Source: Podocnemis expansa (Eukaryota; Chordata; Testudines; Podocnemididae). Taken from it: a DNA stretch of 64,000 nucleotides. The DNA lies in the NCBI GenBank assembly GCA_007922195.1, contig ML681998.1, forward strand, positions 20,549,395 through 20,613,394, in the 5' to 3' direction. The notes beneath the pieces are model-generated. The model had not been told where the DNA came from. It made no database searches and saw nothing but the letters and a program-made list of their open reading frames with translations. This document shows, piece by piece, positions 43,670 to 53,597 of this stretch (its first letter is position 1; each line of letters starts with the position of its first letter). The position numbers were made by a program, and so were the translations under genes.

Positions 43670-44618
43670 AACAGGGAGCCCTGTGGCATTTAGGCTATGT
43701 CTTCACTGGCAATTTAAGTCGAATTAACCTAAACTGGTCCCTGTCTACACTAGACTTAAATTAAGTCAAATTAAGAAACTCCTTACTTTGACTTAATGAA
43801 AGTTTAATTCAGATTAATAAGAACTGCCTGTTAGGTTGAACTAAGCTTTAATGCAACTCTTTAGTTCAAACAAAGGATGGTATAGACCTGGATTAACCCT
43901 TAATTGGACTTTAATAAAGTCCAATTAAGGGCAGTTAGTCAATTTAACTTAAAGTCAACTTGTCCACTTTATTAATTTGACTTAATAAGGCTGAATTAAG
44001 TTCAAATTAACAAATTTGACCTAGCTTTTTCTAGTGTAGACATAGCCTTAAAGACTAACATTCATTTATTGCAGGGGCTTTCATGGGAGAAAATCTCACT
44101 TCATCAGATACTTTGAAGAAAGGGGAAACTTACAGAATGGGAGGAAGCGTAAGTCATGGGAACAAGTCACACTGTAACTGCAAATCAAACCATTTGTAAA
44201 GATTCAAACACTACTAATTGTGATTCTCAGACAGATGAATACCAGATCAAGGCTTCAAAGACAAGCTGCTGAGATCAAGTTTATTTGTAAATTTGACAGC
44301 ACTGATTTAGGGCTGAAGAGGGACTTTAGATTTTTCTCTCATTACAATAGGTGATTTGACCTCATCTTCCTCTATATGCCGTTCCCCAGTGTTTGAATCT
44401 TTGCAGTTGCTTTGATTTGCTGTCAGTGTGACCTGTTCCCATGACTTAAACTTCCCTGCATTTATTTCCTCCCATTCTGTAAATTCTCCTATCTTCAAAT
44501 TGTCTGACAAACGGATTTTCTCACACAAAAGCCCATGAAATAAATTTGTTAGTCTTTAATGCCACAGGATTCCTTGTTTGTTTTACTGGACTAGACTAAC
44601 ACAGCTGCCACTTTGGAA
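43670..44618. mobile_element. Long fold-back element with asymmetric tail
   Basis: Left arm words GGGAGCCCTGTGGCATTT, AAGACTAACATTCATTTATT, ACAGAATGGGAGGAAG, AAGTCATGGGAACA and GATTCAAACACT reappear as reverse complements in mirrored order. On the right these are AGTGTTTGAATC, TGTTCCCATGACTT, CTTCCTCCCATTCTGT-like, AAATTTGTTAGTCTTTAATG and CCACAGGATTCCTTGTTTG. The palindrome spans about 550 bp without the nested MITE. A non-mirrored tail ACTGGACTAGACTAACACAG, then CTGCCACTTTGGAA, follows. The MITE at 43,693 sits in the left arm. No coding. Confidence 0.75.
43693..44047. mobile_element. Palindromic MITE in fold-back arm, 355 bp
   Basis: Ends GGCTATGTCTTCACTGG and, in reverse complement, GGCTATGTCTACACTAG. 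Perfect TTA duplication (43,690-43,692 and 44,048-44,050). Removing it restores the left arm of the fold-back element. Arm words are TTAAGTCGAATTAA / TTAATTCGACTTAA types. Its size nearly equals that of the copy at 2,424. Confidence 0.85.
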
Positions 44619-45040
44619 CTATACTGGAGCGGAACTGAACCATCAATAAGGTTTTTAAAAAAGATCTAGCTACATCATAGTTATTTTTAAAAACCATAAT
44701 TAAAAAAATGAAGCATTTACCTTTAAAAATGGAATCAAGGGGGAAGAACTTTCGTCCACACAGCCATTTTTATATAATTAGCCATCTTTAAAACTTACAG
44801 TACTGTACAAAAATATTTTTCAGTCCTTGCAAGTGAAATTGGTATTAATTAACCAGACCTATTTTTAAAATTTCTTTACACCACTCCTCTGATTAAACAT
44901 CTTCAGGAACTACTAAGAACAAATGAATTATTAGGACTAGTGAAATATACAAATATGATTTCATAGAATCATAGAATCATAGGGCTGGAATGGACCTCAT
45001 AAGGTCATCTAGTCCAATCCCCCGGTAAAAGCAGGACTAC

Positions 45041-45625
45041 TCACACTAAATCATCCCAGCCAGGCTTTTGCCTAACCAAGGCTTTAAATGTTTCCAAAAA
45101 TGGAGATTCCATCATCTCCTTAGGTAAACCATTCCAATACTTCACCACACTCCTAGTGAGACAGTTTTTCCTAATATCCAACCTCAACCACCCCAGCTGC
45201 AGCTTGAAACCATTGGTCTTTGTTCTGCCCTCTGTTATTACTGAGAACAGCCTAGCTCCCTCCTCTCTGGAGTACCCCTCAAAGTAGTTGAAAGTTGCTA
45301 TCAAATCCCCCCTCGGTCTTCTCTTCTGAAGACTAAGTAAGCCTAGTTCCTTCAGTCCCTCCTCATAAGTCATGTGCCCCAATCTCCTAATCATTTTCAT
45401 TGCCCTCCACTGGACTCTTTCTAATTTGTGCACAACTTTACTGTAGTGGTGAGTCCAAAACTGAACATAGTATTCCAGATGTGGCCTCACCAGTGCCAAA
45501 CAGAGGGGAATAATCATATCCCTTGATCTGCTTACAACACTCCTACTGATGCAGCCCAGTATGCCACTGGACTTTTTGGCAACAAAAGCACAGTACTGAC
45601 TCATATCCAGCTTCCCATCCACCAT
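45041..45625 (-). pseudogene. CR1 copy 3 ORF2, C-terminal domain
   Basis: An open frame of 194 codons. Conserved CR1 blocks: [70 protein letters not shown] and VVKYWNGLPKEMMESP. This is the region after the polymerase thumb, conserved through CR1 and related LINEs, with a poorly defined role. It stays open to the last codons, then the 3' untranslated region begins. Its survival as the longest open frame in the element suggests moderate age. Confidence 0.85.
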
Positions 45626-45754
45626 TACTTCCAGGTCCTTTTCTACAGTGCTTCTACTTAGTCAATTGGTCCCCAGCCGGTAGCAGTACATGGGATTCTT
45701 CCATCCTAAGTGCAGGACTTTGCAATTGTCCTTGTTGAACCTCTTAAGATTTTG

Positions 45755-46956
45755 TTAGGTCCAATGCTCAAATTTATTTAGGTCTTCCTGAATCCTATCC
45801 CTGCCCTCCAGCGTGTTTACCACTCCCCCCATATTGGCGCCATCTGTGAATTTACTGAGCATACAATCTATGCCATCATCCAGATCATTAATGAAGATGT
45901 TGAACAGATCTGACTCCAGGACTGACCCCTGGGGCACTCCACTAGTTACTGGTTGCCAACTAGACATTGAGCCTTTGATTCCTACCTGCTAAGCCCAGTG
46001 ATCTAGCCAGATTTCTAGCCACTTTACAGTCCATTCATCTAATTTGTACTTCCTTAATTTGCTGACAAGAATGCTATAGGAAACCGTATCAAAAGCTTTG
46101 CTAAAGTTGAGGTATATCACATTGATGGCTACTTTTGCGTCCACATATCCAGTCATCGCACCATAGAAGGCAATCAGCTTGATTAAGTATGATTTGCCCT
46201 TGGTTAATCCATGCTGACTGTTCCTGATCACTCTATTTTCCTCCAAGTGTTTCAGAGTGGATTCTTTGATTTCTCCAGGGATTGAGGTGAGGCTGATTGG
46301 TTTGTAGGTCCCCAGGTCCTCCTTCTTCCTTTTCTTGAAGACAGGCACCATTATCTGCCTTTTTCCAATCATCCAGGACCTCACCCGTTCACAACAGGTT
46401 TTCAAAGATAATGGCTCTGCAATCACATCAGTCAACTCACTCAGCACCTTCAGATGTGATTCATCCAGCCCCATAGACTTGTGCACATCCAACTTCTCTA
46501 AGTAGTCTCTAACCTGACCTTCCATCACCAAGCGCTGCTCTTCTTCTCTCCATTCTGTGTTACACAGTGTAGTAGCTTGGGAGCTGATCCTACCTCTGAA
46601 AACTGAGGTAAAAAATAATCATTGAGTACTTCAGCCTTTTCCACATCATCAGCCACAAGAATACTTGCCCCATTCAGTAAGGGACCTATACCATCCCTGA
46701 TCCTCTTCTTGTTACTGACCTACTTGTAGAACCCCTTCCTATTATCCTTGACATCCCTTGCTAGCTGCAACTCTAATTGCCCTTTGGCCTTTCTGATTTT
46801 ATCGCTGAAGGCCTGAGCAATATCTTTATAAGCCTCCCTGGTCATCTGTCCAAGCTTCCACTTGTTATAAGCTTCCTTTTTGTGTTTCAGCTCACTGAGG
46901 AGTTCTCTGCTAAGCCACATTGGGCACGTTCCATATTTGCTGTTCTTTCTGCACAT
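45755..46956 (-). pseudogene. CR1 copy 3 ORF2, reverse transcriptase domain
   Basis: From the 5' side: LSRELLSELKHKKEAYNKWK (about 46,917), VFKKRKKEDLGTYKPISLTS (about 46,340), NFSKAFDTVSYSILVSKLRK (about 46,090; the first catalytic Asp is present in A-F-D), then SGVPQGSVLESDLFNIFIND (about 45,943). The FADD box appears as KFTDGANMGG (about 45,860): the second Asp is Gly, so catalysis would be lost. Frameshifts near 46,600 and 45,980 separate the pieces. Confidence 0.85.
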
Positions 46957-47057
46957 CGGAATGGTATCTTCTCATGCCCTCAGTGGGGTTTCTTTAAAAT
47001 GAAGCCAGCCTTCTTGCACGTTTCCCCTTCAGATTAGCTGAACAAGGATCCTGCTCA

Positions 47058-48208
47058 TCAGTTCCCTGATGGAGCCAAAATTTGCTTTTCTGAAGTCCAA
47101 GGTCTGTGTTCTGGTTCTTTCCTTTCTTCCTTGATCAGGATCCTGAACTCTACCATCTCATGGTCATTGCTGCCCAGGTTGCCATTCACTTTTACTTTCC
47201 CAATCAGTTCTTTTGTTTGTGAGCAGCAAGTCCAGATGTGTAAGGCCTCTAGCTGGTTCATCCAACATTTGTACCAGAAAGTTGTTCTCAGTGCTCTCGA
47301 AAAACTTCCTGGATTGTCTGTGCACTGCTGTATTGCCCTCCCAGCAGATGTCAGGGTAACTGAAGTCCTCCATGAGAACCTGGGCCTGTGATCTGGGATC
47401 TTCTGTTAGTTGTCCATAAAATGCCTCATCCACATCCTCCTTCTGTTCTGGTGGTCTATGACATCACCCTGGTTGCATTGTCCTCCAAGCTTAACCCAGA
47501 GACTTTCAGCAGGCTTATCTCCACTTTTATAGTGGAGCTCCGAGCAGTAATATAGCTCTTTTACATATAGGCTATGTCTACACACACGGTTATTTCAAAA
47601 TAAGGATTTTGAAATGAGTTATTTCAAAATAAAATCCTTATTTCGAAATAAATTAATTCGATTTAACAAAATGTTAATTCGAATTAAGGGAAAGCCTGCA
47701 ATCCAAATAGCTGTTATTTCGGAAAGGATATTTCAAAATAAAGCTGTTTGGACCTGTTGTTTCAAAACAGTTGTTTTGAAACAACAGGTCCAAACGGCAT
47801 TATTTCGAAATATCCCTTCCAAAATAATGGCCGTTTCGAAAACATCTAGGTTTTACTTTTTCGGAACGACGATTCTTATTTCAAAAGGACGGGGTCCGTC
47901 CTTTCGAAATAAGAAAACGTCATGTAGACCTAATTTCTTTTATTTCGAAATAACAAGTGTTATTTCGAAATAAAAGTGCTGTGTAGACATACCCATAGTG
48001 CTGCTCTTCCACCTCGGCTTCCCTGCCTGTCCTTCCTGAACAATACATACCGATCCATGGCAGTGCTCCAATCATGCAAGCTATCCCACCACGTCTCTGT
48101 TATTCCAGTTACATCATAGTTCCTTGTCTGTGTCAGTACTACCAATTCATCCCACTTGTTTCCCAGGCTCCTTGCATATGTGTACAGGCACCTAAGACAC
48201 CAGGCCAA
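47058..48208 (-). pseudogene. CR1 copy 3 ORF2, endonuclease domain, split by MITE
   Basis: An AP-type endonuclease that would nick the target. The N-terminal part NKWDELVVLTQTRNYDVTGI, then TETWWDSLHDW (48,150-48,070), carries the catalytic Glu of I-x-E-T-W-W. The MITE (47,570-47,994) cuts it just after GRAAL. The frame resumes with SLWVKLGGQCNQGDVI (about 47,505), then FSYPDICWEGNT (about 47,365), and ends NLGSNDHEMVEFRIL (about 47,180), where Ser-Asp-His has become Asn-Asp-His. Confidence 0.85.
47570..47994. mobile_element. Palindromic MITE, TTTCGAAA-word type, 425 bp
   Basis: Ends GGCTATGTCTACACACACGG and, in reverse complement, GGGTATGTCTACACAGC. Perfect ATA duplication (47,567-47,569 and 47,995-47,997). 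CR1 endonuclease coding joins across it. The interior is made of TTATTTCGAAATAA words, including a perfect palindrome around CAGTTGTTTTGAAACAAC. Confidence 0.88.
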
Positions 48209-48852
48209 CTGCCCTACTTATCCCTGCCAATTGTCTCTCCTGTTCCATCTTCCTCTTTAGAGTTTCTCCCAGTGTCCTCGCTTACTCACCTCACATATTA
48301 GGATTCCATTAGGACACATAAGACCCTGATTAGATTCCCCCTCAGTTCTGACAAGACTCTTTTATCACTGCTTTTACAGACCTGGCTCCCTACAAGTCCC
48401 ATCCCTTCCCCTAGGTCTCCCTCACTGTGACTTACCTGTGGGCTTCTGTTACCTTCCCCTTTCAAACCTAGTTTAAAGCCCTCCTCACTAGGTTAGTCAT
48501 TCTACTTCCAAATATTCTCTTCTCCTTCCTCGTTAAGGGGAGTCCATATCTGTCTAGCAGTCCTTCTTCCTGGAACAGCATGCCATGATCAAGGAAGCCA
48601 AAGCACCTAACTCCCTCACCCATGCTCCCAGAACCCTGTAATCACTTTTGATTGGCTGAGGATCACCTCTACTTACAGCTAATAGAAGAGGAGATTGTAT
48701 GTTACATTAATATTTGTTGGATTTTTATAAAATCCAGATTTCATTGTGAACTGTCGCCACTAAAAAAAGAGAGAAGTATTTGACTGATCATTTATATTAT
48801 GTGATATTGCTTCTAATCTTGCTATTCTACAACCTGCTTTCAAGAAGCATCA

Positions 48853-49419
48853 GGGCTGGTCTTAGGGATTCTGGGGCCCTGGGCAGAAATCAGTGATGGG
48901 ACACCCTATACCATGGGTCTTAAACTCAAATCATGACGAGGGCCGCATGAGGACTAGTAGAGGGCCGCATAAGGGCTAGTACATTAGCCCGAGGGCTGCA
49001 CTACTGAAACCCTTTCATACAACGATATTGCACATATCGGTAACAACAGTGTCATTGCAGGCCACAGGAAATAGCTTTAGGGGCCGCATGTGGCCCTCAG
49101 GCTGTGTGTTTGAGACCCCTGCCCTATACCACGTGGGCAGCCCCATCTTTCACTTTGCTTCACTGGTCTCACTGAAGCCTCCATGAACTCCCAGCCCTGT
49201 CAATACCTGGCCCCCTCCCAACCCCACAGGTCCCCTGCCAACCCCACAGGCCCCAGGCCCCCACAGACCTCCCATCCCTGCTGCGAGGCCCCTGCTCTCC
49301 CCCCCAGCCGGCTTCTGGCAGGAGATTTTAAATAGTTTTGGTATGGCAGGGGACTCTGCCCCCTGCAGTGCCCTAGGCAAATGCCCCTCCTGCCCACCTG
49401 CTAAGACCACCTATAAGAA
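48853..49419. repeat. GC-rich interspersed repeat with inverted ends
   Basis: Starts GGGCTGGTCTTAGGGATTC and ends CACCTGCTAAGACCACC. The words GGTCTTAG and CTAAGACC are inverted. The middle is CCCC-rich. A 210-bp hAT lies inside at 48,912. Class unknown; similar in style to 35,857, 50,555 and 56,284. Confidence 0.5.
48912..49121. mobile_element. hAT-type MITE, 210 bp, perfect 8-bp duplication
   Basis: Inverted ends CATGGGTCTTAAACTCAAAT and GTGTGTTTGAGACCCCTG. CCCTATAC is repeated exactly on both sides (48,904-48,911 and 49,122-49,129). GGGCCGCATGAGG and GGGCCGCATGTGGCCC lie inside. Non-autonomous hAT transposon; the perfect duplication suggests relatively recent insertion. Confidence 0.92.
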
Positions 49420-49739
49420 GAAGAGTCAAAGACATTTCAAGATGTCTAAACCCATACATTTGGTACAAATCTTTGTGCAACACATACTCACATGAGCACT
49501 CACAAGTTGTTCACTTCTGTATATATGAAGAATAGGTTGTCCTTGATTATTGCCACACCAGTGTGATGAAAGGGAATACAGAGCAGCATTAGTTTCGTAA
49601 AAGTAAATGACTGTGGAATAAATAGATTGTATAGCCCAGTAAGGCTCATTTCCTCCTTAGTCCTCCTTTACTCTAGAATCTCATGCCATTCTTACCTGAA
49701 TGACCCCTATACATTTATTCCAGAAAACTCTCCTACCAA

Positions 49740-50157
49740 AGCTATTGCATTCATTACTGTTTCTCCACTTGAAAATGTTATATAGCTTGTGAACACTTTA
49801 ACCAGTTTACAGCAGGTATAGTTATCCATGTCATTTATACAGATTAGAAACAGCAGAGGTCTGAGTACAAAGCTTGATGCGACTCAAATAACACTTTCAG
49901 CCATTCGGATGGCAGTACTTTTATTTCTTATTGTTAACCAGGTTTTAAACTAATCCTGTGCTTTTATCCTGGATGTTGGTGCTGCACTTTATAAGCTAAG
50001 ATGGGGAATCCTATAATATGTAGTTTGTGCCCTCTGAAAACATAAATGCATTAGATCATAAAACCTGCTGTTATCCACTTTCTCAGTAGTGTCCTTAATA
50101 TAAAGTTACAAAAAGTCAGGCTAATCTCTTGCCTAGTTCATGCTGATTATTACCTAA
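49740..50157 (-). mobile_element. Highly degraded CR1 fragment, minus strand
   Basis: Words such as CAGATTAGAAACAGCAGAGG, CCAGGTTTTAAACTAATCCT and CTTGCCTAGTTCATGCTGAT follow the order of the CR1 reverse-transcriptase region seen at 34,300-34,700. No frame survives. It ends at the pogo-like insertion at 50,160. Confidence 0.5.
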
Positions 50158-50159
50158 TA

Positions 50160-50547
50160 CAGTAAAACCTCAAAAGTACAAACACTAGAGTTATGAACTG
50201 ATTGGTCAACCACAAACATCATTTGGAAAGCAGAAGTACACAACCAGGCAGCAGTGGAGACCTGAAAAAGAAAAAGAAAAAGTACAGGACCGTGTTAAAC
50301 ATAAACATTTAAAAAAATAAAAGAAACATTTTAAAAAGAGATTTGACAAGGTAAGGAAATTATTTCTGTGTATGTTTGATTTAAGTTAATACAATTAAAA
50401 ACAGCATTTTCTCCTGCATAGTAAGGGGCAAAAAACCTTCCAGTAACCGTGCATGAGGGCATGTGCACACCTTAATGGGAATGGATATGAGCAACAACTC
50501 AAAGAACCCCCCATTTCTGATGTGTTTGTAACTCTGAGGTTCTTCTG
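50160..50547. mobile_element. Pogo/Tigger-like MITE, 388 bp
   Basis: CAGTAAAACCTCAAAAGTAC, then AAACAC, and, in reverse complement, CAGAAGAACCTCAGAGTTAC, then AAACACATC, are inverted ends of about 26 bp. TA flanks both sides (50,158-50,159 and 50,548-50,549). The end CAGTAAAACCTC and TA target are typical of pogo-type Tc1/mariner relatives. No transposase frame. Confidence 0.8.
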
Positions 50548-50554
50548 TAGACAC

Positions 50555-50935
50555 AATTAGGGCCAACCCAAGGTTTTTTGGCAATCTAGGTGGCTGTGAT
50601 TTTGGGCCACCCCACTTCTTGGTGGGCCAGCTGGTGCAGTGGGCAGTGCAGAAGGTGGGAGGCAGCTGATGCAGCAAGCCGCTTTGGGTAAGCAGCAGGC
50701 TGGGCCAGCCCAAAGCTGGCTGAGCTGTAAGCTGGCAAAGGGGCTTCTGCCCCCCTCCTACTACCCACTTCTCCCCCCCCCAAGCCTGTATCTGGCCCCT
50801 GCCCCCCCCGAACTTACCTTTTCTTCTGCACACTGGGCTATGTGCCTGTGCGCTGCAAGGCGGTGCCCCCTAGTGTTTGGTGCCCTAAGTGACTGTCTAC
50901 GTCACCTCTATGGTAGGACTGGCCCGGGATACAAT
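50555..50935. repeat. GC-rich interspersed repeat with inverted ends
   Basis: Starts TAGGGCCAACCCAAGG and ends GGTAGGACTGGCCC, with GTGCCCCCTAGTGTTTGGTG, then CCCTAAGTGAC, close to the end. Composition gives long frames without protein likeness. Class unknown. Confidence 0.45.
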
Positions 50936-50939
50936 AAGA

Positions 50940-51140
50940 TATTAGATTTATTTAATACAGAGCATAGATCTCAATCAAACATTTCATCTCCATTGTGTTA
51001 GGCACTGTAGAAAGAAACAAAAGAAAAACCTTCCCTTGTGAGCCTGTGGTTTAGGAGCTATGTCTGACAATAGATGGATGAAACAGACAAATTATGGTTG
51101 CAAAAAAGGAACAGAAAAATGAACCTATTGTATATAATAA
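50940..51140 (+). repeat. Old SINE-like repeat (GTTAGGCACTGTAG type)
   Basis: ATTGTGTTAGGCACTGTAGA, then AAGAAAAACCTTCCCTTGTG, matches the order of the same sauropsid repeat as 42,510. It tails off near 51,140. Class uncertain. Confidence 0.45.
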
Positions 51141-53091
51141 ATAAGCAGGAGTCACAGCTCAGCAGCCTATCCATAGACAGATGTTTGTGTTTCATAGGCA
51201 TTACAGCAGAGGCAAGGTCTGAGAAGGATTTGAAGGAATGAAGAGTGGTTGCTTTATGGATCCCAATGGAGTTCCCCTAGTAGTGTGGGAGAAAGCACAC
51301 AGATTCCTGCAGGATATAAGCAAACGATGAAGACTGGAGTGGTTCATGAAGAAAACAGGTGGTGGGGTGAAGGGGTCAATGTCACTAAAAATACCATATA
51401 TGATACAGTGCAGCTAAATGGTTAAGAACCTTAAGGTGAGAACAAGAAGCTTGTGACTGAATGGAGACTTGGGAGCCAAAGTTTTAACTGCTTGAAAAGC
51501 TCTGTGTAGTATATGTTTTAATATGAAAACAACAAGCAGATCGGATCACAACTTCCCATTTGAACACAAAGTTGTAAAATAAGCAGAATAGAAGGTGCTG
51601 GTGTCCATATCTGGCTTATGCACACTTTTTAAAATATAAACAATCTTAGATCAGACCTTCAAATAGAAGAGAACTACATTGTTTCTTTCCCTAAATGATT
51701 TTAGGGTAAATTCTTGTCATCTTTTACAGAACACTACTGTAAGAACCATCAGGTTGTTGTTTCTCTTATTTAGAATTCAATTTCATATGGTGGTATTATG
51801 TGTTACAGGGTCAATAATCATGCTGTGCTATAATCCATAGACCATGTAGTAAAGAGGTACTAGCTATGCCCCGCAGGACTGTTAGGCAAGGTCATTTTGT
51901 CCAAATAAAAGATCTGATTATCCAGAAGTGTCTTTTAACACTCAGAGGCTGTGCTCCTCCAAAATATTTCCTGCAAATGGAAACTTAATATAAAAAGTCT
52001 CTGACCAGAATTGTTTCACATGTTTCAGAAAGGAAGAAATAACAGATAGTAGGCTGCTAAAATTAACCTATAAGAGTAAACTATATTAGTTAATAATTAT
52101 ATATGACTCTCTCTTGATAGCCCATAATCTTAGTTGACTAGTAGTCCTAATTATGAGAAAACTTCACTAAGTTTAAAATCAGAACAAAAACCTGAAAAGA
52201 AGGAATAAAATTCTATATGAATAACCCAATTAAATAAAAGTGATAGTCAACACATTTCATCCTTTCTTTCTTCTTTGCATTTTTAGATAGCAACTACTGT
52301 ATTAAGACCAGAGCTTAGAATTTAACACCTGGTCAATACTCCATGAAACACCACTTAACTCCTTGGCACTGGCCACATGTATAGTCACTAAGAGGACTTA
52401 TACCATTTCCATTGAGGAGTATACATTGCCATTCATTCAGTAAAATTCATTTCTAGCTTTGACAAAGCTACAGCAGGGATGAATTTAGTAGGCTATATTT
52501 ATACCAGGGCTCATATCAGAAAGTAATAGGAACATACAAGTCTTTATGCGATATACATTCTTTTCATTACTGTTGATTGGGGAAAGGGACATTTGAGGAA
52601 AAGTCACCATAGCCCCACAAACTTAAGCACAGCTTTATGTCCATTCTGCTTGTAAGAGTCTTAAGACTATGGGACTCAGGTATCACTCCACCAGTGCAAA
52701 CACTAAGGAAAGCAATCTGAAGTTCCTTTCTGGAATTCCCCCATCTTGGTCTTTAGTGAGAGTATGACTGAAGTAGCATGTTGCTCTGCAGGGCAGCAGT
52801 GAGGGGTACGGACAAAGTGGGTTGTACTAGCAAGTAGATAGCCCTTTGAGGGGGGCCATAGTCAGCTGGTATTGATCAGAACAGACCTGAGACTTTCATG
52901 TTAGATCGAGGATAAAAGAACCTCCCTCCCCCCAAGTACCAGGGAGCCACAACCACCTCTTTTGCATTTCCTCCTGTTAGCAATTAATGAAAGACAAAAA
53001 TCTTGGTCAGAACAACTAGGCTGGACTGACCAGCAAATGCAATATGAATACTTTGTAGGAATGGGATAAGATGAAGAAGGTAGCACTCTAG
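51141..53091. other. Unique AT-rich sequence, no gene
   Basis: Nearly 2 kb with no frame longer than 61 codons, no RNA gene and no repeat family I can name. Confidence 0.45.
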
Positions 53092-53594
53092 GGTTATGTT
53101 TACACTTAAATTGTTAAATTGATTTAACTTAAATCAAACTAATTAAATTAAACTAATAATCACTAAATCAAAGTAAGTTAAATCAAATTAACATGGCTCC
53201 AGTAGAAGCCAAAATTGAACTAGTATGTCCATAGACAGGACTTGCTAGCTTAATTTAGGAGACAGGCATCGTGGAAGGTTTGGCAACATGGCCCCCAGGA
53301 AAGGTCATGCCCTCACCCACTATATAGAAAGAGGAAGACACCCTGGGAGGAAGAAGGGCAAAAAGTGTTAATTCGAACTAACGGTTAGTTCGGGTTAAAT
53401 CAAACTTAAATAAGTCCGATTTCACCATTGTTTTTGAATTTAAGGGAGGTTTTATAATTTTGAAATGACTTTCTCTTATTTTGAATTGAGAAAGGTCCTT
53501 ATTTCGAACTAAGGAAAGCTAGTGTAGCTATGCAATACTTGAAATCAAATTAATCAGCATTAGTTCTATTTGAAGTGTAAGTGTAGACATAGCC
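53092..53594. mobile_element. Palindromic MITE, AATCGATT-word type, 503 bp
   Basis: Ends GGTTATGTTTACACTTAAAT and, in reverse complement, GGCTATGTCTACACTTAC, with perfect TAG triplets (53,089-53,091 and 53,595-53,597). The left arm uses TTAAATCNAATTAA words. The core (about 53,215-53,372: GGCAACATGGCCCCCAGGAA, then CACTATATAGAAAGAGG) matches the core at 22,385-22,525. Confidence 0.87.
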
Positions 53595-53597
53595 TAG

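Larger units (their letters stand above)
44961..48640 (-). mobile_element. CR1 LINE, near full-length ORF2 (copy 3), minus strand
   Basis: The best CR1 in the window. The 3' end at 44,961 reads TCATAGAATCATAGAATCAT then AGGGCTGGAATGGACCTCAT. Endonuclease, reverse transcriptase and C-terminal blocks lie in order up to about 48,208, with likely 5' sequence to about 48,640. A 425-bp MITE at 47,570 splits the endonuclease. CR1 moves by target-primed reverse transcription. This copy is dead: frames are shifted and the RT active site is altered. Excluding the MITE it is about 3.25 kb, against roughly 4.5 kb for full-length CR1 elements, so the far 5' end is missing. Confidence 0.92.
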
